This document shows, piece after piece, positions 58,430 through 64,000 of a stretch of 64,000 nucleotides of DNA; positions within the stretch are counted from its first letter, which is position 1, and each line of letters starts with the position of its first letter. The notes beneath the pieces were generated by a model, which saw only the letters and a program-made list of their open reading frames with translations, did no database searches and was not told the origin of the DNA. The translations under genes were made by a program, and so were the position numbers. This DNA is from Cordilura impudica (taxonomy: Eukaryota > Arthropoda > Insecta > Diptera > Scathophagidae): the NCBI GenBank assembly GCA_963682025.1, contig OY821517.1, positions 55,973,716-56,037,715 of the forward strand, in the 5' to 3' direction.

Positions 58430-58466
58430 GATTTTTGACCGCCTTCTCGTGAAATGGTCCACTGTG
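58430..58466 (-). repeat. RSS-like right end, third element
   Basis: Read inward: heptamer CACAGTG (58460-58466), 21-bp spacer, nonamer-like TCAAAAATC (58430-58438), 7 of 9 to ACAAAAACC. Confidence 0.62.
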
Positions 58467-58499
58467 CGTCCTATAGCGCTCTAATGGCACTGCTGCCAC

Positions 58500-58960
58500 A
58501 GGCATTCATTTGAATCGAAGTGCTTCGTGCACGAACTACTTTTGTTGGATTTGCCTCACTCTGAAAGACCTTTACCGCTGACTACTCTTTGCTTTCGGTC
58601 TCAGACGCATGGAGATATGATTCGTCAGCTATTATCATCTTATAGACTTCTTTTGACACACCTCGCTCGTCTTTTTTAACATCATTTTGCTGCAATTAAC
58701 AAGAGCCTGTTTTTAATGTCCAAATTATTGGGTTCCAATGCGAATAAATGTTTCGACGACCGAATGTTCATACAAAAGCTGAATGTACGCCAGTAGAACT
58801 AATGTCAGATGACGGTCTTGCAATATCATTTCACGAACAGCTTCGATATTTTCTGGCAGGACCACGAAAATCATTCTTTAGCCAAAAAACTAGTGAAATT
58901 CGGCGGCCCAGTGTGGTGCTTCATCACCAAAAGCCGAGTTAATATGCGAGGACGGATCAA
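58500..58960 (-). pseudogene. Mariner transposase fragment (different subfamily)
   Basis: Minus-strand scraps: VLPENIEAVREMILQDRHLT (about 58865), KKDERGVSKEVYKMIIADESYLHASE (first catalytic D in ADES, about 58680-58610) and NPTKVVRARSTS-like residues near 58555. These fit the mariner stretch DRH..TY...DESWIYAYEPE...NPTKV. The left end and C-terminal half are missing; atgcgaggacggatc at 58944 may be a decayed terminal repeat like cgagggcggatc at 10987. Confidence 0.6.
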
Positions 58961-59002
58961 AAAAAAATTTTTCTATTAGTTGAATATTTGAAGCCACTGT
59001 AA

Positions 59003-59406
59003 AGGCTAGTTTACACTATCACACTTTGAAATACGACCTTGTCAAAAAGTCGGGAATTATGGAAAAGTCGTATCATGCAAAAAGCTTATGTTATGAAATT
59101 GACAGTCTGTAAGATTTTATTTTTGAAGTCCGATGGGTTTAGAAACATTTCTAAAAACTTGCCATTTTCATCGGACCAGAGTTGTTTTTTTTGGCAATAT
59201 TAAAAGGAAAGGTAAACAAAAACAAAGTGAAAATAAAATATAAATTTCAAATTAAACAGCTGTTTTCATAAGACTTGAGTGTGATGATGTAAATGGCCTA
59301 CGTATGCAGAAAGAATGTCGGTACGACTTTATGACAGTCCGATGAATTTCATAGAATTTTTATTTCGAAAAATCGTACGACTGAGTGGTATCGTGTAAAT
59401 GGGCCT
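59003..59406. mobile_element. MITE with TAA flanks
   Basis: Ends AGGCTAGTTTACACTATCAC (left) and AGGCCCATTTACACGATACC (right, inward) are flanked by taa (59000-59002 and 59407-59409). Inverted similarity is patchy further in (acgacctt, tcggac). 404 bp, non-coding. Confidence 0.65.
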
Positions 59407-59678
59407 TAAGCAATACAAATTGACGATTCGAGGTGTTGCCACATCGCAAAACTTAAAAGGTATATATGCAACATGTATAATATTTTTTTTAAAAATGAAC
59501 AAAAAGTACTTTACTTTAAAATATAATGGCTCGAAAATTGGCAAAAAAAAAAAAAAAAAAAAACAGGAGTGGGATACAAAAATTTTAACATAAATAAAAT
59601 GTAATTACCACCGAACCGAGTGTTATGATTTTATTATATAATTGAAATTATATTAAAGCTTATAAAAAAAAAGATAAT

Positions 59679-60232
59679 TGTTATTGTTATGTATTGTTGA
59701 TCTGTATTGGAATGTATATATTTTTCTAATGAAAGAAAGATAATAATTTTTGTAATGTAAGAGAAATATTGGAAAAAAAAAAATTGAAGACAGCGCTAGA
59801 TGGAGTAGCTACTTTCGAACAAAGCGACTTGTTCATCTTCAGCATCCTTCTGCCTATTACTTCAACTCATGCTTAATCAACTATTTAACTCAACATTTGA
59901 AAGAAAAGAACATGAGAAATGTTTTTTCTTTTTATATACGAGAGTTTGTACGAACAAGCTGAGTTTTTTTTTCCAATTTTTAGCTTTCTCTACATTAACA
60001 TAGCCAGATCAATTACAAGTCTTGTAATGTGAACAGCTCTTTGTATTTGCCACTGTCCTCTAGATGGAACTGTAATGGCATGTGAAATCTTAACAGATTA
60101 CACAAATGCATTGTACTTCATGTGTTGTATGTTATTGTTACGTATTGTTGATCTGTATTCAATTCAATTTTTTTCCAATATTTCTCTTACATTACAAAAA
60201 TTATTATCTTTCTTTCATTAGAAAAATATATA
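59679..60232. repeat. Paired direct-plus-inverted repeat structure
   Basis: A ~70-bp segment at 59714-59785 (ttttctaatgaaagaaagat... to ...gagaaatattggaaaa) is repeated in inverted, almost perfect form at 60163-60232. Just before each lies a directly repeated ~30-bp segment, gttatgtattgttgatctgt (59685) and gttacgtattgttgatctgt (60136). The 330-bp interior has no recognised gene. Confidence 0.85.
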
Positions 60233-60324
60233 CATGATCTTAAACCGAACAATAAATAACTAATTAATAAAAATAATTTTTATAATTATAATCACCACTT
60301 ATGAACTTTTTGGACTTTGTACTA

Positions 60325-61054
60325 CGTGGCGTGAAAACTCCGTGGCCTAGCAATGAAAAACCGTTTTTGGATTTGAAATGAATTTTATTCTTCAAGTAAT
60401 CTCCGTTAAGTGAAAGGCACTTCTTCCAACGATCCTTTAAAATCTCAATACCCTTGAAAAATAAGATTTGTTAAACTCTTCCGTCTCTGATATGAATTCT
60501 TAATTTGTGTAAAATCTCTTTCCCTGGAGCCATATTTTCAAGTTTGGGAACACATAATAACCGCTGGGCGGCCAGATATGAACAATACGGTGGGGGAGGG
60601 GGATTTGGGGTATGCAATTCGTAATGTGAAGACTTAAATTTTTCTGAAGCCAAAGCAGTTGAATACGCCCATGCATTTTCACGATAGCACAATATTTTTT
60701 TCTTATTTAATTGGGGACGTTTTTTATTAATTTCTTCCAATCTGATTAACAACATTTGGCGGTTATTGTTTTTTCTTTCTTCAAGTAATCAATACCACGT
60801 ACATCTCAAAAAAGACTGGTCATTACCTTTCCAGCCGATTGTTGAGTCTTTGGCCGCTTTGGTCGGCTTTCACATGCTTGCAAGCACTCCGCAGACTGTC
60901 TATTGCACTCCGGTATATAATAATGAATTCACGTCTCATCCATTGTTATAAATCGACGTAAAAATTCAGTTGAATTTACTTCCAACATCTCCATCTCTTT
61001 GAATCATGAACACATTTCAGTTTTAGTTCAGCTGTTATAAATCGCGGCACCCAT
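60325..61054 (-). mobile_element. Truncated mariner, relative of 22096-24494
   Basis: The left end cgtggcgtgaaaactccgtgg is preceded by TA (60323-60324). Minus-strand pieces: MDET-IHYYIPECNRQSAE (first catalytic D, about 60940), KPTKAAKDS, WKG and LLIRLEEINKKRPQLNKKK (60755-60700). Homology stops near 61054, so the N-terminal part is gone. It lacks the Helitron-like insert of its relative and so supplies the empty site. Confidence 0.82.
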
Positions 61055-61547
61055 CGATAAAACAAATATTCGTCTACGACAATTTTAATTGGTTGAAACA
61101 TTTAGTTTCAGAAAAACTCAAGATTTTGAAGACAGCGGCCTATAAGCCGAACGCCTTGGACTTCTGGACACGTAGGGTATAACCATACACACTCATAAAG
61201 CAAATACTACAAACATAATGACCACAAGAAGCAAAGTTTACATTTTCATTGAAATCTCTGGACCTATTGAACAGAGTTAGATGATTTTAAATAGCTACCT
61301 GCTAAGGATATCAATGAATCATTTTCACTAAAAATTATCAACCTTATTGAAGGAGTGATCGAGATTTGCACAGACGGACAGACGTACATCGCTATGTCAA
61401 CTCCGCGCGTTATAAGGATCAAAAATATATTTATTTTATCGGGTCTAGATCTTTTTTATAATTACTACAAACGCCGCACACTGGCTTGGAGGGTATAACA
61501 AAAGGTAACAAAAGATAAAAGGTAATAACACAGTGTAACACATAAAA
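61055..61547 (+). mobile_element. DINE/mini-me-like fragment and spacer
   Basis: cacagacggacagacgtaca followed by tcgctatgtcaactccgcg (about 61388) and, further on, cttggagggtataac (about 61485) give the core-plus-tail layout in a variant closer to other Diptera forms. The left part is unassigned. Confidence 0.5.
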
Positions 61548-63376
61548 TGCAAACTCCATCTCGTGTGCGGTTTTCGAAGTACTTATCGAAACTAACAAAA
61601 CCCGTTTTGGTGTTTTGCTAGTTTAGCTGCTGTTCAGATTTTATGGCCTCCTGTATATTTGGGCTAAAACCTAATTTTTCCGAAGAACATGAAATTTTTC
61701 TCACGGCTATATCTCGATAACCAATTGGAATTTTGTTTTCTTATCCTCGGCACAGTTGTTGCTATAGACCAGGAGAAAAAAATGTGTTAAAGATACTAAC
61801 CCGAAACGACTGCATCTAATGCCTCAAAATTGCGAAAATGTCGAAAATTTGTCATTGTCTTTTTTCACCATTTTATATTTTTCACAATTCTTCAGAACAT
61901 TACAATACTGGAAAATGCTTTTTTCACATTTTCCAAAAACTCGAGATTTTGGTTTATCAACTATATAAAGATTTTTTCCATACATGGTGTTGTTGAAAGT
62001 GCATATAAAGCTTGAACTAGCCCTAGCAATCAATACAAATGTCATGTAGCCGCATGATGTCATTAATGTGACAAGACAATAACACATTTTTTGAGTGAAT
62101 AACAATTGAACAGCAAAAAACATTAATGCTTCAATATGGAAAATAAGAAAAACCCGAAAATAAATGAATTTTGTTACATTTGTGGTCATATAGTGCCCAA
62201 AGTTGGAAAATAGGAGCGATTAAATTTGTTACTACGGAATTTATCTTTGCATATACGCTATATTTCGATGAAGTGGATACAAGTAGTGAAGATTTCACGC
62301 CGAATACAGTGTGCAGTAATTGGTAAAGTACCATTTTGAATTGGTTTCATCGATGAAGAGGACACTTGCATTTTGCAAAGCCGGCAAAAAGACACACACG
62401 GTCATGATACAACCAGGTGATACGCATGCATTAATTATGCTGCTGGAACAAATAAGAGAAAGTTCAAGGCAGCTTTTACGGCCTCACTTCCAGTGCCACG
62501 CTCTGATGGTGTCAAACCACCTAAACAAGGCTCAATTACTTTCATGAAATCAATTCATCTATGACATTAAAATAACATTTTCTGCATCACCACTTTCATT
62601 AGCTATTACACCAATTGCCCACCGAATCAGACGAACAAGGAGAACGATTCCATCAGGTCACCATGCCAATGCAAAAACGATACAAAGTAAAAAAGCTGGA
62701 AAAGCTGGTGCTTGCAGAAGTTTGTTGGTGGAGTCATAAGATATTCCAATAGGACGGTGCAGGCACCGAAGTCGCGAAGCAGAATAGTTTTGTAGGACAC
62801 ACCGAAAGAGATATGACATTAAATGTGCTATTAAGCTCAGGTGATGCTGATGATTCAGATCATGGACTTGAACCACCAGCGAAATAACCAAGAGCATCAA
62901 CTTCACAGGCTTCACCGAGAGCAATGGATGATTTATTCGTTTTTTTGCCTTTTGCTACATTTCTCATACATTTCTCGAATTTTCGATGTAAAATAGAGCT
63001 GAAAAATTAGTAATTTTTTTATTTTTTATTTTGTGGAAATAAAGATTTTAAAAAAAGAGATCTTTGTGGATGAAAACTTTTCGACATTTTAGAAATTTTG
63101 AGGCCCTACATGCAGCTTTTTCGGATTAGTTTATTTTACACTTTTTTCACCTAGTCTCTAGCTACAATTGTGCCAAATACAGGGAAACAAAATTCCAATT
63201 GATTACCAAGATATAGCCGTGAGAAAAATTGCATGTTCTTCGGGAAAAATCAACCTTTAGTTAAAATATACATGAGGCCATAAAATCTGAACAGCAGCTA
63301 ACCTAGCAAAACCCAAATGGGGTTTTGTTAGTTTCGATAAGTACGTACAAAAAACCGCACACGAGAAGGAGTTGGC
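61548..63376 (+). mobile_element. Element with ~300-bp terminal inverted repeats
   Basis: Left 61548-61860 and right 63075-63376 are inverted copies: tctcgtgtgcggtttt, cttatcgaaactaacaaaac, gctgctgttcagattttatg and ctcacggctatatct in order on both sides. They diverge by indels. The middle (about 62129-62900) holds a decayed Cys-rich reading frame. The exact ends and target duplication were not determined. Confidence 0.8.
62129..62940 (+). pseudogene. Decayed Cys-rich gene inside the long-TIR element
   Basis: MENKKNPKINEFCYICGHIVPKVGK (62138) is followed, in shifting frames, by FAYTRYFDEVDTSSEDFTPNTVCSNW (about 62250-62322). CYACINYAAGTNKRKFKAAF (about 62420) and VPRSDGVKPPKQGS come next, with ...DDSDHGLEPP near 62860. 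A CYxC followed by Lys-rich residues resembles DCYFCLTKVAGFN of the 6191 and 29268 elements, so it may be the N-terminal zinc-binding part of a related protein. No catalytic domain is visible. Confidence 0.5.
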
Positions 63377-63393
63377 ACTCGATGACTTCAAAA

Positions 63394-64000
63394 TGTTTTT
63401 TTTTTTTTTTTTTTATTTATTAACCAACACTCAGGGGATGCCCCTACAGATGCAGCGCATTGTGTTGATCTCAGGAAAATAGGTTATGGGAAGGAGGAAA
63501 GAGGGAGTAGTGTTTGTGGATATTTGATTTAAATTTTATCACATTATAACTGTCAGAAAAGACCTCTGCGGGGAGTTTATTCCACATACGACTAGTTCGA
63601 CTAATAAACGAATACTCTCTGCAATGCGTTGTGCGGTCAACTGGACAATAAACTACAAACGGATGTGATCTACTAGAGAAGCGGGTAGAGCGAACCGAAA
63701 CTCGGGCACTCGGAATAAGTTCGCTAATCTCAAAAGAACATTTGCCATGGTAAAATCTATAGAACAGTGCAACACAACCCACATTCCGAAGATGTTCCAA
63801 TGAGTCAATAGAGTTGGATACCCTACTGTCATTGATGAGCATCAACGCCCTCCTTTGTACACGGTCCAAAATAGACTTTGAAGCTCCTGCCCATATATGG
63901 GAGTTGTATTCCATTTTCGGTCGGATGTAAGTGGTATAGATTTTAAGGAGGTCAGAGGGAGTGAAGTAATTTTTGCACAATTTTAGAAAACCAAGACACT
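63394..64000 (-). mobile_element. LINE (CR1/jockey-like), copy 2, cut by window edge
   Basis: The 3' end is at the left with an A tail (poly-T 63395-63413 on plus) after ttggttaataaat. The minus frame 63980-63471 reads NYFTPSDLLKIYTTYIRPKMEYNSHIWAGASKSILDRVQRRALML, then SRSHPFVVYCPVDRTTHCREYSFISRTSRMWNKLPAEVF. The whole 169-codon C-terminal frame is open, so this copy is better preserved than 40016-42130. The last ~15 bases differ from copy 1, so a 5' truncation may lie at about 63985. Confidence 0.88.

Larger units (their letters stand above)
55866..58466. mobile_element. Third Transib-like element, non-autonomous, carrying a mariner
   Basis: The left end CACTGTGGACCATATTTTG and the right end (inward) CACAGTGGACCATTTCACG both continue GAGAAGGCGG(C/T)CAAAA. 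The 5-bp flanks cgttg and cgtcc share cgt. The interior holds a reversed DINE-end fragment (56385-56530) and the mariner 56993-58211, with no Transib protein motif. Without the mariner it is about 1.4 kb. Confidence 0.65.

Overview
The window is AT-rich eukaryotic DNA made almost entirely of transposable elements and their debris. No convincing host protein-coding exon, tRNA or rRNA was recognised. A fly (Diptera, probably a calyptrate such as a blowfly or house-fly relative) is the best guess. The reasons are at least six copies of a DINE-1/mini-me-type repeat (conserved core beside a GGAC/CAGA microsatellite, and a CCACATAGTGG-type hairpin near the end), DD41D mariners, Tc1 elements, a jockey RT fragment and Helitron-like repeats. 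The species is inference. The quiet stretches look intergenic or intronic.

Layout. 1-1445 no gene. 1446-4876 DINE-like repeat holding a GTGACTGTGC tandem array and a Tc1 element (2889-4511). 4931-5722 mariner remnant. 5804-6160 small Helitron-like element. 6191-8092 Cys-rich/DDE-like element, copy 1. 8092-9287 Tigger/pogo relic. 9290-10023 two tandem Helitron-like elements. 10245-10690 Tc1/mariner scrap. 10987-11883 deleted mariner. 13173-14748 DINE-like repeat split by a hAT-type foldback (13487-14274). 15221-19170 dead piggyBac with two nested Helitron-like elements. 19204-20521 mariner. 20550-22090 tandem repeats and an unclassified G+C-richer block. 22096-24494 mariner split by a Helitron-like element and a second hAT foldback. 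26390-31899 composite element with RSS-like ends, containing Transib transposase remains, a mariner deletion derivative (27768-28671) and the second Cys-rich/DDE element (29268-31152, inverted). 31857-33990 relic gene split by a nearly intact mariner (32404-33717). 34143-37345 full-length-scale Transib. 38085-39906 Tc1. 40016-42130 LINE. 42190-42636 Tc1 end. 43907-50205 a 17-bp minisatellite in four blocks, mixed with mini-me cores, a jockey fragment, a Helitron-like element and a MITE. 52628-55451 larger Helitron-like element with ~155-bp and CpG-rich tandem repeats. 55866-58466 third RSS-ended element, carrying a mariner (56993-58211). 58500-61060 mariner fragments, a MITE and an inverted-repeat structure. 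61548-63376 element with ~300-bp terminal inverted repeats. 63394-64000 second LINE copy.

The most interesting system is the set of three Transib-type elements. Their ends carry a CAC(A/T)G(T/C)G heptamer, a 21-23 bp spacer and a C(A/C)AAAA-type nonamer, the layout of a 23-type V(D)J recombination signal. Two of them hold pieces of a transposase with RAG1-like D-D-E motifs. Second is a family of intron-containing, Cys-rich, DDE-like genes present in two or three copies. Nested insertions give internal empty-site proofs for Tc1 (TA), hAT (8 bp), Helitron (A/T, no duplication) and a TAA-duplicating MITE.
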